64,000 bases of DNA from Opitutaceae bacterium (GTDB taxonomy: Bacteria; Verrucomicrobiota; Verrucomicrobiia; Opitutales; Opitutaceae): NCBI GenBank assembly GCA_016794625.1, contig JAEUGY010000016.1, positions 1-64,000 of the forward strand, written 5' to 3'. Under the pieces are notes generated by a model. The model had not been told where the DNA came from. It was given only the letters and a program-made list of their open reading frames with translations, and did not search any database. Position numbers and translations under genes: made by a program. Positions 25,131 to 34,562 of the stretch are shown here, one piece after another (the first letter of the stretch is position 1; each line of letters begins with the position of its first letter).

Positions 25131-25274
25131 TCAGGGGGCTTTCAGAAATCCGTAACGGATCAGCAACTCCCTGACAAAAATGGACTTGTCCAGGGGAGCG
25201 ATGTCCGGACGGCGGAAGATGAGATGCACGGCGCGCTCAGGCAACGCTGCGGCGGCGAGTTCGGAAACTGTCAT
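25131..25274 (-). CDS. Small hypothetical protein coupled to the propeller gene
   Basis: This 47-residue frame starts at ATG 25274 inside the TGA stop of the upstream propeller gene (ATGA) and ends 88 bases before the lyase start. It has a charged, helix-forming sequence (MTVSELAAAALPERAVHLIF... FVRELLIRYGFLKAP) without a signal peptide. The coupling is the main support. I recognise no family, and it could equally be a chance frame or a decayed C-terminus. Confidence 0.4.
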   Translation of the reverse strand: MTVSELAAAALPERAVHLIFRRPDIAPLDKSIFVRELLIRYGFLKAP

Positions 25275-26986
25275 GGTGCGAGGTAAAGGGCGTAGATCCG
25301 GAGGGAACTGCGTAGCGGACCTGTCATGGTAGCTCGGATACGAAATGGCTGGTCGGGCAGGTCGATGACGGCGGAGCCGCTGGCAAAGGTCACGGGCTGG
25401 CGCAAACCGGAGCGCGTGACCGTGGCCCCAGCGGAGGAGGCGTAGGCAGCCAACGGGCGGTTCCACGCGTCGAGCAGCTCGACGTGCACGGGGGAATCGG
25501 GGCCCGCTCCCTCAAGATTCAACGACAGTCGAACGGGACGCGTCGCGGCGATCGGCGCGGAAATCAGGATGCCATCCCGGTCGGGATTGCGCAGCGAGAG
25601 GAAGCCGAAACGGTCACGGTCGAGCACGAGAAGACCAACCCCGCCTTCGCGGGGAAAACCCAGGCCGGAGTTGCGACCGGCGCCCTGGTCCGTGGGAGCC
25701 CCATACCAGATGTAGGTCCTGTCGCCGACATTCTCAAAGCCGTCTCCCTGGCCGAGGCCACTATGGTCCCAGTCGCGTCCACGCTCGCCGACGGTGGAGA
25801 ATTCGAAATTGGGCAGCGGCTCGCGGAAATGAACGCCGTCGTTGCTGATCAGGAGACCGAGCGGATGAGTCGTCTTGCGCCAGTCGGAGTCGCCGTGCCA
25901 GAGACCGGTGAGGCCGATGAGGACGTTGCCGCGGTGCCAGGCGCTGATGCCTTCGTGCGTTTGCTCGTTGGCGTAGGCAACCTCGTTGCTGCCATGCGGC
26001 CGCTCAGGATTCCAGTTGGCCGGACGATTGAACTGACCTTCGCGATGGAACGCGAGGGCCGGTGACGGACTCCAGTTCACGAGGTCGGGAGAGCTGAAGA
26101 CCATGACATGGCGGCCATAGGGCTTGCGGGCGGGGAATTCCGAGCGCGAGCCCTGGCCGGTCAGGTAGTAGAGTCCGCGCCACCGGTAGAACCCCGAGCC
26201 CTCGATCCGAGCCGGCAGGCTCGGAGGCGGAGCGTCGGGCCGTTTGAGGGCGGCGGTGATCTCGTCGGCCACGCGCCAGCGAAGGCCGTCCGCACTGTAG
26301 AGCGGAACATAACCACCGCCAACCGCCAGGGCGGGCTCGAGCCGGTCCTTCAGGGCACCGAAGCTGACGAGGCGCGGCATCATCTTGAAACGCCGCGTCG
26401 GGTCTGGCTCATTCGGCTCGTAACGGACGATCACGTGGTAGCCCTTGAAGCCTGGCGGGAGCTCGATGAGGTTGTTGTCCTTGCTGCCACGGAAATCGAC
26501 GAGACCAAGGTTGGGTTTGACCCAGTTCACACCATCCGCGCTCTCGGCGTAGGCAAACCAATAGCTGCGGCCGTCGTTGACGAGGGGTCCGCCGTTTGGC
26601 TGGTCGGCGAAGGCCCCGAAGTCCATCGCCACGTACCACATCTTGAATTTTCCCTCATGTCGGACGACGCTGCCAAAGTAGCGAACCTGCCATTCATCGG
26701 GCTGGCCGGGGCGTCCGATGGTGAGTACGGGATTGGCCGGATGTTTGGCCGGCGTTTCCAGGCCGAGCGTGAGATTGCTTGAGTAGGGAATGGCATGGTC
26801 GTCGAAGGCGAAGAGCACCGCTTCGTCCGCCTCGCCTGGATCCGGAGGCATGAGCGGGGTGAACCCGACCGAGATCGCCGAAGAAGGCCCGGCCAGCAGC
26901 CAGGGCGTCGTGGGAGTCCCTTCACCCAAGGCGAGGGCGGCTGCGAAGTGGGCTGTGAGCAGGGTGAAACGTCTGGTGGGAACCAT
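25271..26986 (-). CDS. Exported five-bladed beta-propeller protein, paralogue 3
   Basis: This 571-residue protein starts at ATG 26986, where a signal peptide begins (MVPTRRFTLLTAHFAAALALG). Signatures shared with paralogues 1 and 2 are KHPANPVLTIGRP, ESADGVNWVKPNLGLVDFRG and a C-terminal beta domain (VRLSLNLEGAGPDSPVHVELLD). Additional blades include YSADGLRWRVA, FSSPDLVNWSPSP and LISNDGVHF. It is divergent from the MFS carrier and probably heads the minus operon with the small frame, lyase and ferritin-like gene. It is likely a glycosidase of the five-bladed superfamily. The bond specificity is unknown. Confidence 0.7.
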   Translation of the reverse strand: MVPTRRFTLLTAHFAAALALGEGTPTTPWLLAGPSSAISVGFTPLMPPDPGEADEAVLFAFDDHAIPYSSNLTLGLETPAKHPANPVLTIGRPGQPDEWQVRYFGSVVRHEGKFKMWYVAMDFGAFADQPNGGPLVNDGRSYWFAYAESADGVNWVKPNLGLVDFRGSKDNNLIELPPGFKGYHVIVRYEPNEPDPTRRFKMMPRLVSFGALKDRLEPALAVGGGYVPLYSADGLRWRVADEITAALKRPDAPPPSLPARIEGSGFYRWRGLYYLTGQGSRSEFPARKPYGRHVMVFSSPDLVNWSPSPALAFHREGQFNRPANWNPERPHGSNEVAYANEQTHEGISAWHRGNVLIGLTGLWHGDSDWRKTTHPLGLLISNDGVHFREPLPNFEFSTVGERGRDWDHSGLGQGDGFENVGDRTYIWYGAPTDQGAGRNSGLGFPREGGVGLLVLDRDRFGFLSLRNPDRDGILISAPIAATRPVRLSLNLEGAGPDSPVHVELLDAWNRPLAAYASSAGATVTRSGLRQPVTFASGSAVIDLPDQPFRIRATMTGPLRSSLRIYALYLAP

Positions 26987-27233
26987 GGTGTTGGGGTCGA
27001 GCGTAAAACGGGCGGTGGTAGGATGTCCGAAAGCCGACGTGCGCCCGTGGCGGAGCGTTTTCAGCGTCAGCCTGTCGAGTCCCACCTCAAGGGTTGGGTT
27101 CAGGTTCGTTGTCCAAACCAGCGAGGGTTCCCGGTAGTCCGCGCCTCCGCGTTTCTCCGACGCGGGTGCCGGCGCAGGCGGTGCGGAAAGATTGAGTTCG
27201 TCGTGCGTTCGCGGAAGGCTGGTCACCTCCTGC

Positions 27234-28466
27234 ATGAAACCTGAACCGGAACTCAACACCGGCGCGGACGATGCCTCCCGCACCGTTTTCGCGGTGCTGT
27301 TCGCGATCAGTTTCTCCCATCTGCTCAATGATGCGATCCAGGCGCTGCTGCCCTCGATCTATCCGATGCTGAAGGCGAACTATGACCTGAGCTTCAGCCA
27401 GCTGGGCCTGATCACGTTTGCCTTCCAGGGGACCGCTTCCTTGCTTCAGCCGGCCGTGGGCTGGATCACAGACCGGCGCTCGCTGCCCTACTCACTACCG
27501 GTCGGCATGGGACTCACGCTGGCCGGACTGGTCGCCGTCGCCTACGCCGGTGACTTTGCCCACATTCTCACAGCGGCCATGCTCGTGGGGGCGGGGTCCG
27601 CCATTTTCCATCCCGAGGCGTCCCGCATCGCTTACATGGCGGCTGGCCGCCGGCGCGGCCTGGCACAGTCCGTCTTCCAGGTGGGCGGAAATACCGGCAG
27701 CGCCCTCGGCCCCCTGCTGGCGGCGCTGGTGGTGATGCCGCGGGGACAACACGCGGTGCTGGCGTTCTGTGTGCTCGCCTTGGTCGGGGTGGTCGTGCTC
27801 TGGCGGGTGGGACGCTGGCACCGTCAAAATCCGCACCGCCTCCGCCCCCGAAGCCGGGGAACGGCGGCCCGAGGGACGCCGGCGCGCCCGGGGGTGACCC
27901 GACGCCGCGTGGTGCTGGCCGTCGGGGTCCTGATCGTGCTCGTCTTCTCCAAGTACGTCTACCTGGCGTCACTGACGAGCTACTACACCTTTTACCTGAT
28001 CGACCGGTTCGGCGTGAGTGTGCAGCACGCCCAGTACCTGCTTTTCCTCCTGCTCGCGGCGGTGGCGGCCGGGACCATTGCCGGCGGACCGGTCGGCGAC
28101 CGGGTGGGACGCAAGCGTGTCATCTGGTTCTCGATCCTGGGTGTCGCGCCGTTCTCGCTCGCGCTGCCCCACGCCGGCCTCGTACTCACGGCCGTACTCA
28201 GCGTGGTGATCGGACTCGTCCTCGCCTCGGCCTTTTCGGCCATCCTCGTATATGCCCAGGAACTCATGCCGGGCAACGTGGGCATGGTCGCCGGACTCTT
28301 CTTCGGCCTTGCCTTCGGCATCGCCGGACTGGGGTCCGCGGTGCTCGGGAAGATCGCGGACCACACGGGCATCGCCTTTGTCTTTCAGCTCTGTGCCTGG
28401 CTTCCGCTGCTCGGACTGCTCACCGTGCTCCTGCCCAACCTTGAAGCGCGGGACGGCGACGGCTAG
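27234..28466 (+). CDS. MFS transporter, Fsr (fosmidomycin-resistance)-like
   Basis: This 410-residue protein has about 12 transmembrane helices. The start FSHLLNDAIQALLPSIYPML and the block SFSQLGLITFAFQGTASLLQP are typical of the Fsr subgroup. Also seen are GSAIFHPEASRIAYMAAG, FQVGGNTGSALGPLL and the central loop GGPVGDRVGRKR. Known members export fosmidomycin or other small acids. Inside a sialic-acid locus it could instead take up or export an acidic sugar, but no sequence feature decides this. ATG 27234 avoids 14 extra residues that overlap the divergent gene's leader. Confidence 0.82.
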   Translation: MKPEPELNTGADDASRTVFAVLFAISFSHLLNDAIQALLPSIYPMLKANYDLSFSQLGLITFAFQGTASLLQPAVGWITDRRSLPYSLPVGMGLTLAGLVAVAYAGDFAHILTAAMLVGAGSAIFHPEASRIAYMAAGRRRGLAQSVFQVGGNTGSALGPLLAALVVMPRGQHAVLAFCVLALVGVVVLWRVGRWHRQNPHRLRPRSRGTAARGTPARPGVTRRRVVLAVGVLIVLVFSKYVYLASLTSYYTFYLIDRFGVSVQHAQYLLFLLLAAVAAGTIAGGPVGDRVGRKRVIWFSILGVAPFSLALPHAGLVLTAVLSVVIGLVLASAFSAILVYAQELMPGNVGMVAGLFFGLAFGIAGLGSAVLGKIADHTGIAFVFQLCAWLPLLGLLTVLLPNLEARDGDG

Positions 28467-28557
28467 GGCGTTCCGCGAGGTTGGGTTTCTGATGATCCGA
28501 GTGAGCTCGGGCCTTCAGACGTGAAACGGGTGCCCCATTCGCGCCACCACGGAGACA

Positions 28558-28580
28558 TGGCCGCGAGGGCCAACCCTGCA
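28558..28580. repeat. Short hairpin repeat TGGCCGCGAGGGCCA
   Basis: The 15-mer TGGCCGCGAGGGCCA plus the following 'ACCCTGCA' recurs at 2932-2952 with two changes in the tail. It sits between two convergent genes (MFS and sialidase), where a terminator-like hairpin would be expected. No U-run follows. Confidence 0.5.
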
Positions 28581-28656
28581 GGATAGGATTGCAGATTTGC
28601 GTCGAACCACACCGACCCGCAGGGGGGAGGTGGTCCGGACGTCCGAGATTGGCACT

Positions 28657-29898
28657 TTACTCTTCACTCTTCGCACCTCGCCCCTGTGGACGCAAAGGCA
28701 GTTCCCAGCGCGCCTGTCGAAGCTGGGCGTGACGGTCGTCGGCCGGGGCCTCGTACCAAATCGTCACGAGCTGGCCGTCGGGTCGTTCCACGGTGCTCGG
28801 ATACCCGAGATCCCAATTGGGGGCGTCCGTGGTGAGGAAAAACTCCTCGGACCACGAGGTGCCGTGGTCGCGGCTGGCCTTGGCGCGAATGCCCAGCGGC
28901 GGTGTGCGCGAGCCGTACGTGGCAAGCAGCGTCCCATCGCGGAGGCGAAGCAGGTGAGAGGGGTAGCCGGCCGCGACCCAGCGGGGCTTCGACCAGGTGC
29001 GGCCGCCGTCGGTGGAGTGAGTCTGGAGGGTGTCCTGGACCACGCCCCGGGGTGTCTCTCGTTTGTCCCTCACGTGCACGAGCAGGGATCCGTCGGCGGC
29101 CTCGACGGAGTGGAGTTCTCCGGCGCGCACGGGAAGGTCGGCGAGATGGGTCCAGGTGAGTCCGTCGTCCGAGGAACTCCAGGCGGCCGACTTCTTGCCG
29201 TCGCCCGCCGCATAGAACACCCGTCCGTCATGAAGCGCGATCGGGCCATGGGGGCAGTATCCCGGCGCGGCGTAGCGGGCGGACCAGGTGCGTCCTCCGT
29301 CCGTGGAGCGCACCAGCCAGGGGCCGACGTCGCTCTGGCGTTCCTGCTGCGTCGCGCCGGTCTCGGCTAGTCGCCAGCGGGCGAGGTTGGCCTCGAGTTC
29401 GGCGCCGTACACCTTGGCCAGCAGACGCGAGGGATTCCTCAGATGCTGCTGGTAGGCGATGGAGGTGAAGAAGGAGGCCAGCAGCACGCCGCTCCTGGTC
29501 TCCACGATTCCGGAATCACGATCATCGCTCAGACTGTCCACGAGGGTGCGGGGCCAGCTCCAGGATTCTCCGCCGTCGTCGGACACCATCAGGTCGAGGC
29601 GACCGAAGGGACACACGTGGTAGTCACGACCCCCCGAATAAACGAGCAACAGCCTCCCGCTGCGCGAGGCGGTCACCGTGGCCCATCCGTGGTAGTAGCC
29701 GGGCTGGTGGCTGATGATCTTCACCTCGCGCAAGCGCGGGGTGATGCGCTCGCCGGATGAAGGCAGCGGATCCGGCACGGCGGCCTGCCGGGCGCCGGCG
29801 GCCGGATTGATCCCGCTTTCGTCGAGCGGTGCGGCGGAGCGGAGGGTGAGTTCGGCGCAGGCGGCGGCGAGCAGCAGCGCGAATCGGTCGGGTCTCAT
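28657..29898 (-). CDS. Exo-sialidase (Asp-box/BNR), copy 2
   Basis: This 413-residue six-bladed propeller has a signal peptide (MRPDRFALLLAAACAELTLRSAA). It has five Asp-box motifs: SDDGGESWSW, STDGGRTWSA, SSDDGLTWTH, STDGGRTWSK and SRDHGTSWSE. The C-terminal LGYPSTVERPDGQLVTIWYE corresponds to the usual catalytic Tyr block of sialidases. ATG 29898 overlaps the stop of the first sialidase (ATGA), so both are one operon. It would release terminal sialic acid or a related nonulosonate outside the cytoplasm, feeding the lyase. Some Asp-box proteins act on other sugars. Confidence 0.8.
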   Translation of the reverse strand: MRPDRFALLLAAACAELTLRSAAPLDESGINPAAGARQAAVPDPLPSSGERITPRLREVKIISHQPGYYHGWATVTASRSGRLLLVYSGGRDYHVCPFGRLDLMVSDDGGESWSWPRTLVDSLSDDRDSGIVETRSGVLLASFFTSIAYQQHLRNPSRLLAKVYGAELEANLARWRLAETGATQQERQSDVGPWLVRSTDGGRTWSARYAAPGYCPHGPIALHDGRVFYAAGDGKKSAAWSSSDDGLTWTHLADLPVRAGELHSVEAADGSLLVHVRDKRETPRGVVQDTLQTHSTDGGRTWSKPRWVAAGYPSHLLRLRDGTLLATYGSRTPPLGIRAKASRDHGTSWSEEFFLTTDAPNWDLGYPSTVERPDGQLVTIWYEAPADDRHAQLRQARWELPLRPQGRGAKSEE

Positions 29899-31016
29899 GG
29901 CCGGGCGGGCACCTCCCAGATGGCCACTCCCATGTGGTAACGCTCGTGATTCTCGGCCCGTTTGGAATAGTAGGCGGTGACGATGCGTCCGTCGCCGCGT
30001 TGAATGCTGCTCGGATACCCACAGTCCCAATCGAGCGAGCGCGCCAGCCGGATCGGGGTGCCCCAGGTCAGTCCATCATCGCTGCTCAGGCGGGCCAGCA
30101 CGCCATGCTGATCCTTCACCCGGCTGCCGTAGGTCATGAGGAGGCGCCCGTCGGCGAGGCGCACGAGGTGGCCGGGGATCTGATTGCGCTCCGTGACCCG
30201 CTGCGGCCCCTGCCAGGTCCGTCCGTCGTCGTCGCTGCGAAACAACTCCAGCGCGTCGATCCGCGCGGCCGCGAGCCAGCGGGTCCCGCCGAGATGGACC
30301 AGGGCCGTCTCGTTGTGTCGGGAGCTGATCAGGGAGGTGGGAGTCCACGTGCGACCGTCGTCGTCGCTGCGAAAGTGCCACACGCTGTAGTGGGGCTTGG
30401 TCCGGGTGCTCTTTGTTGGATCGCGGTACTCGCCGGCGTACGCGGTGGTGTGCAGCGCGCCATCGTCCCCGCGCAGAATCGGACCGAAGGGAATGTAGTC
30501 CGTCCATCCAGGCTGCGCGCGCGGCACGCCGTCGGACTGCGTCCAGGTACGGCCGCCGTCCCTGGAGCGGGCCACGCGCATCGGCACAGTGCTGTCCCGG
30601 AAGATGTTCTGCTTCGGCCGCTCGGGCTGCTTCTCATCCGTCCAGCCGGAGCAGAGTACGATGGGCTCGCCGTTGCCGGCCACGCCGGCGGCGACATTCA
30701 TGCGCACGGTCTTGGGGTCATTGGTCACCGGGTAGCCGCGCTTCTCCCAGCGCTCGCCGTCGACGCTGGTCCATGCCTCGATCATGCCTTCCATCTGTCC
30801 GTGGCTGGGGCGGTTGTGGATGACCGCGAGCAGCGTGCCGTCCGGCATCCGGCTGAGATTCGGCCAGGCGCAGACATTGTCGACCGCGACATAGCGGACG
30901 ACCGAGGGAGGAGCCACCTCGGCGGGGATGTCGTCCGCGGCGGTCAGCCGCGGCAGGAGGGCGAACGCGAGAGCGATGCCGAGACGGCGGGAGAGGGAGT
31001 CGATCGGTAGGTGCAT
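29895..31016 (-). CDS. Exo-sialidase (Asp-box/BNR), copy 1
   Basis: This 373-residue exported protein starts at ATG 31016 (signal peptide SLSRRLGIALAFALLPRLTAA). Asp-box motifs are SRDGGRTWTQ, SDDDGRTWTP, SDDDGRTWQG and SSDDGLTWGT. LDWDCGYPSSIQRGDGRIVTAYYS at the C-terminus parallels copy 2 and likely bears the nucleophilic Tyr region. It lies 28 bases after the stop of the STN-containing TonB receptor, so receptor and sialidases probably share a transcript. The two sialidases are clear paralogues with different N-termini. Confidence 0.8.
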   Translation of the reverse strand: MHLPIDSLSRRLGIALAFALLPRLTAADDIPAEVAPPSVVRYVAVDNVCAWPNLSRMPDGTLLAVIHNRPSHGQMEGMIEAWTSVDGERWEKRGYPVTNDPKTVRMNVAAGVAGNGEPIVLCSGWTDEKQPERPKQNIFRDSTVPMRVARSRDGGRTWTQSDGVPRAQPGWTDYIPFGPILRGDDGALHTTAYAGEYRDPTKSTRTKPHYSVWHFRSDDDGRTWTPTSLISSRHNETALVHLGGTRWLAAARIDALELFRSDDDGRTWQGPQRVTERNQIPGHLVRLADGRLLMTYGSRVKDQHGVLARLSSDDGLTWGTPIRLARSLDWDCGYPSSIQRGDGRIVTAYYSKRAENHERYHMGVAIWEVPARP

Positions 31017-31044
31017 GGATTCGGGGAAAGGGATAAGAGGGCGT

Positions 31045-34000
31045 TTAGAAGCGTCCGCGCACACCCACCGTGAAGAGCGTGCCGGCGAACTGCAGGACGT
31101 CGAATTTCGCGTGCGACGGGGTGTCGGGCGACCAGGTGCCGCGGCGCAGCGGAGCGCCGGTCAGGTTGCGAACATCACCATAGAGTGAATACCGACGCGA
31201 AAGCATGACGTCGAAGGCGAGGTCGATCCGGGTCTGGGGGGCGTAGAAACTGTAGCTGCCGGGGCGAACCGTCGCGCTCGAGGCGACCGAGGCCAGGCGT
31301 CGGGTTCCGGTGTAGTTGACGGAGAGGCGGGCGTTGAAGCGCGGCCGCGAGAAACTGGCCCCCCAGTTGCCGTTGCGGGAGGTAAAGCCCGAGAAGTCGT
31401 TCTCATTCGGCCCGCTCAGGTCCATCGACGTGAGGTTCCCGAAGATCTGCGTGCCGCGGGCCCAGTGCGGAAGGAAGGTGAGGGCGTGGCGGTACTCGAC
31501 CTCGATCCCGCTGATCGTCGCCTCGCCGCCGTTGCGCTTGGTGATGATCTCGTAGTTGAGATAGTCGTCGGGAAGGCCGGCGGCCTCCAGCGCCTCCGGG
31601 GACGCGGGCAGGCGAGTCGTGTTGAAGAAGTCGGTGATGTCCTTGCGAAAGCCGCTCACGGTGAAGAACACATCGCGCACGCCGTAGAGTTCGAGACTCA
31701 CGTCGAAGTTGTCCGCCGTCCACGGGCGCAGCGCGGAGTTGATCACCGTGATGGTGCGGTTCCCGTCCGTCGCCCCGGGATCGGTGATCGTCACTCCGGG
31801 GATGATTTCGTTGAAATTGGGGCGCCCGATGGTGCGGGCGTAGGCGGCGCGGGCCAAAATCCGGGAGGTCAGGGTGTAGCTGGTGTTGAGGCTCGGGTAG
31901 AGGCCGTCGTAGCTGTTGTCCGACCGCGCGCCTCGCTTGACGTACTGGAGACGGGCGTTGTCGAGGGCCACGGTGGTGATGCGGATGGGCCGACCGGCCG
32001 CGTCGAGGATGAGATTGCCGTTCGCGTCCTGCCGATATGTGCGCCGGATGTCGTTCAGTCCGCCTTCACCCTGGTCGCGGGTGTGTTCGTAGCGCGCGCC
32101 GGCGACGATCCACAGGCGGTTGTCGAGCAGCTTGGCGTCGAGACGGAGATAGCCGGCGGAGATGGTCTCCTCGATCTCCTTTGTCAGATTGGACTCGCTG
32201 ACGTGCGCGGCGGTCTGGTCGAGGACGAACCACGAGGGATTGGCGTCGGCCAGTTTCTTCAGCTTGTCGAGACTGAGGTAGCGTACGCGCACTGGCTGGC
32301 CGTTGATGTCGGTGTAGAAGTTGACGCGGGAGAACGCCTCCGGCACCAGATCGTAGTTGCCGGCGATCTGGGCCGCGGTGCCTCCGGGAGGGGTGAAGGC
32401 CCAGCTTTTGGCGCCCGCCTCGGTCTCGTTGTTCTTGTTGCTGACCGAGCCTCCGACCTTGAGCGTGAGCGGAATGCGCCCGTGAAATTCGCGGCTCACA
32501 TTCACGTTGGCCCGCATCAGCCGGTCGCTGATCGTCTGCTCCGCGCTGCCGGCGCTGACTAGGCTGTGCTTCGTGCCGTCGTAGAGGTCGACGGCGGTGC
32601 CGGCGCGGTTGAGCGCGGCCTGCGCGGGGGCGGACCGCGATTCGGGGTCCGAGAAATCGGAGCGCAGCACGAGCTGCTGGATGCGGGCGCTGAGACTGCC
32701 GAAGAAGCCGTCGGAGACGTCGGTGAACTCGAATTTCGAGTTCGAATGGCTGATGCTCGTGTCGGTGCTCCACTCCCGCCCCTGAAAACGATGTCCGACG
32801 GTGAAGAGCGCGAGCGTCTTGTATTGGTTGTTTCCTGACGCAGCCATCGTGGCGGTGCCGACGCCGGTGGCTGCGCCCTGGCTGAACGAGGCGTCGCCGG
32901 TGTAGCCGGTGCCGAAGGAGGTGGTGATGGGGTTCTGGCGGGTGAAGATGTCCTGGTTCGAGTAGGAGGCGCTGAAGGTCAGCGTGTGATCGGGAAAGAC
33001 CTTCCAGTCGGCCTTGAAGGCGGTGAGCAGTTTTTCCTCGCCGAAGGGGAGATGATTGAGGTTTTCGGAGGTCTTCAGACCGCGGACCTTGTCCCAGCCG
33101 GGCCGGCGGAAGTCCCAGTCCGTGTAGCGCTGGGACTTGCTGAGGGAGAGGGTGAGCCCGAGGGAGCGGTTGACCGGGTAGAGGTAGGAGAGGTTCACCG
33201 CGGGATTGACGCGGTTCATGTCGGACTTTGCATCGGGTCCGTCGGAGCGACTGAAGATGCCGCCAGGTCCGCCGTCGCTGAAGCCGGAGGGTGTGGTGTA
33301 GGTGGCGAAGGCGTTGTAGGAGAAAAGTGGTTGCTTCCGGCTGAAGGCGCTCTTGGTGATCATGTTGATCGAGCCGCCCACGGCGTTGGCGGGCAGGTCG
33401 GGCGTGGGCACCTTGGTGATTTCGATGCGGTCGATGTTGCCGGCGGCGGCCAGGCCGAGATCGGCGGCGCGACCCGACACCCCGGAGGAGGCCACTTCGG
33501 CGCCGTCGGTCATGACCAGCGTGCCGCTGTTCGGCATCCCCCGGATGGAGGCGAAGGCGGGCGACTGGGGGTTGAGGTCGAGCGCGATGCCCGGAACGAA
33601 CTTCAGGTGCTCGCCGACGTTGCCTTCGCCCATGTCCTCCTCGAGCGCGATCACGTTTTTCAGATTGGGGGCGTTCTGCCGTTCCTGCAGGGCCACGCCC
33701 TGGCTGGTGAGTTCGCGTTCCTGGACGGTGAAGGCCTCCAGCCGAACAACATCGCTGGTCGCGGAGCGGGAGGCGCGGAGGGAAAGTTCGAAGTCGGCCT
33801 TGGCGGTGGTGCCTGCGCGCAGGGTGATGGGCAGGCTCTGCGGTGCGAATCCGGCAAAGGAGGCGATGAGCTGGACGGTTCCCGCGGGAACGTTGGCCAG
33901 GCGATAGAAGCCTTCGTCGTTGGTGAAGGCCTGCAGCTTGGTTCCCGCCACCGTGACGCGTGCGTTGTTGAGGTAGTTTCCGCTTGTGACGTTGAGCACC

Positions 34001-34485
34001 CGTCCCTCGAGGGTGCCGGTGGCCGAAGGCGCGGCGGGGTCGGCCCCGAGGGCCGGAGTCGGCGGGGCGGCCGCGGAGTTCGCCACCGGTGTCGATGCCG
34101 GAGCGGTGGAGGTGGCGGTCTCGCGGTTGACCACGAAGGCGCCGCTGCGATCGTCCTGGACGGCGGTGAGTCCGGTGCCGCGGAGCATGTGGCGGAGCGC
34201 GTCCGCCGGTGCGTACTCCCCCTTGACCGCATGGGTGCGAATGCCGGCCACCGCCTCGGCGTCCATGATCAGACCGCGTCCGGACTGCGAGGAGAACACC
34301 TTGAGCGTGTTTTCGGCAACGCCGGCTGGGACATCGAACGAACGGCGCGCCGGTGCTGCCACCGGAAGGGCGCCCTGGGCCGGCAGGGAAGGCGTGACTG
34401 CGAGGAACACGGCCGCGAGCGCAGCCGAGGGCAGGAGGCACCGGAGGAGGTCCGCCGGACGGAAAAGCGTGGTGACAACGGTCAT
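31045..34485 (-). CDS. TonB-dependent receptor with STN and carboxypeptidase-like domains
   Basis: This 1146-residue receptor has, in order: a signal peptide, an STN signalling domain (RSFDVPAGVAENTLKVF ... VKGEYAPADALRHMLRGTG, ~45-115), and a carboxypeptidase-regulatory-like domain (LEGRVLNVTSGNYLNNARVT ... GFYRLANVPAG, ~155-230). The motif VVRLEAFTVQE stands in place of the TonB box, followed by a plug with IDRIEITKVPTPDLPANAVG and a barrel ending TLFTVGVRGRF. An STN domain plus adjacent FecR and ECF sigma indicates ligand-triggered signalling to the sigma factor. With the sialidases downstream, its cargo is probably a sialylated glycan. Confidence 0.9.
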   Translation of the reverse strand: MTVVTTLFRPADLLRCLLPSAALAAVFLAVTPSLPAQGALPVAAPARRSFDVPAGVAENTLKVFSSQSGRGLIMDAEAVAGIRTHAVKGEYAPADALRHMLRGTGLTAVQDDRSGAFVVNRETATSTAPASTPVANSAAAPPTPALGADPAAPSATGTLEGRVLNVTSGNYLNNARVTVAGTKLQAFTNDEGFYRLANVPAGTVQLIASFAGFAPQSLPITLRAGTTAKADFELSLRASRSATSDVVRLEAFTVQERELTSQGVALQERQNAPNLKNVIALEEDMGEGNVGEHLKFVPGIALDLNPQSPAFASIRGMPNSGTLVMTDGAEVASSGVSGRAADLGLAAAGNIDRIEITKVPTPDLPANAVGGSINMITKSAFSRKQPLFSYNAFATYTTPSGFSDGGPGGIFSRSDGPDAKSDMNRVNPAVNLSYLYPVNRSLGLTLSLSKSQRYTDWDFRRPGWDKVRGLKTSENLNHLPFGEEKLLTAFKADWKVFPDHTLTFSASYSNQDIFTRQNPITTSFGTGYTGDASFSQGAATGVGTATMAASGNNQYKTLALFTVGHRFQGREWSTDTSISHSNSKFEFTDVSDGFFGSLSARIQQLVLRSDFSDPESRSAPAQAALNRAGTAVDLYDGTKHSLVSAGSAEQTISDRLMRANVNVSREFHGRIPLTLKVGGSVSNKNNETEAGAKSWAFTPPGGTAAQIAGNYDLVPEAFSRVNFYTDINGQPVRVRYLSLDKLKKLADANPSWFVLDQTAAHVSESNLTKEIEETISAGYLRLDAKLLDNRLWIVAGARYEHTRDQGEGGLNDIRRTYRQDANGNLILDAAGRPIRITTVALDNARLQYVKRGARSDNSYDGLYPSLNTSYTLTSRILARAAYARTIGRPNFNEIIPGVTITDPGATDGNRTITVINSALRPWTADNFDVSLELYGVRDVFFTVSGFRKDITDFFNTTRLPASPEALEAAGLPDDYLNYEIITKRNGGEATISGIEVEYRHALTFLPHWARGTQIFGNLTSMDLSGPNENDFSGFTSRNGNWGASFSRPRFNARLSVNYTGTRRLASVASSATVRPGSYSFYAPQTRIDLAFDVMLSRRYSLYGDVRNLTGAPLRRGTWSPDTPSHAKFDVLQFAGTLFTVGVRGRF

Positions 34486-34562
34486 GGTCGCGAGTAAGAC
34501 TCGTCGACGACGCGGAGTCTTTACGCTCCCGCAAAAAAATTCACGGGTCCCCGCCCGCGGAG

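Noticed and set aside
32066..34534. 822-residue minus-strand frame
   Set aside because: It is a shifted reading of the TonB receptor gene, rich in Arg/His/Pro with no family motif.
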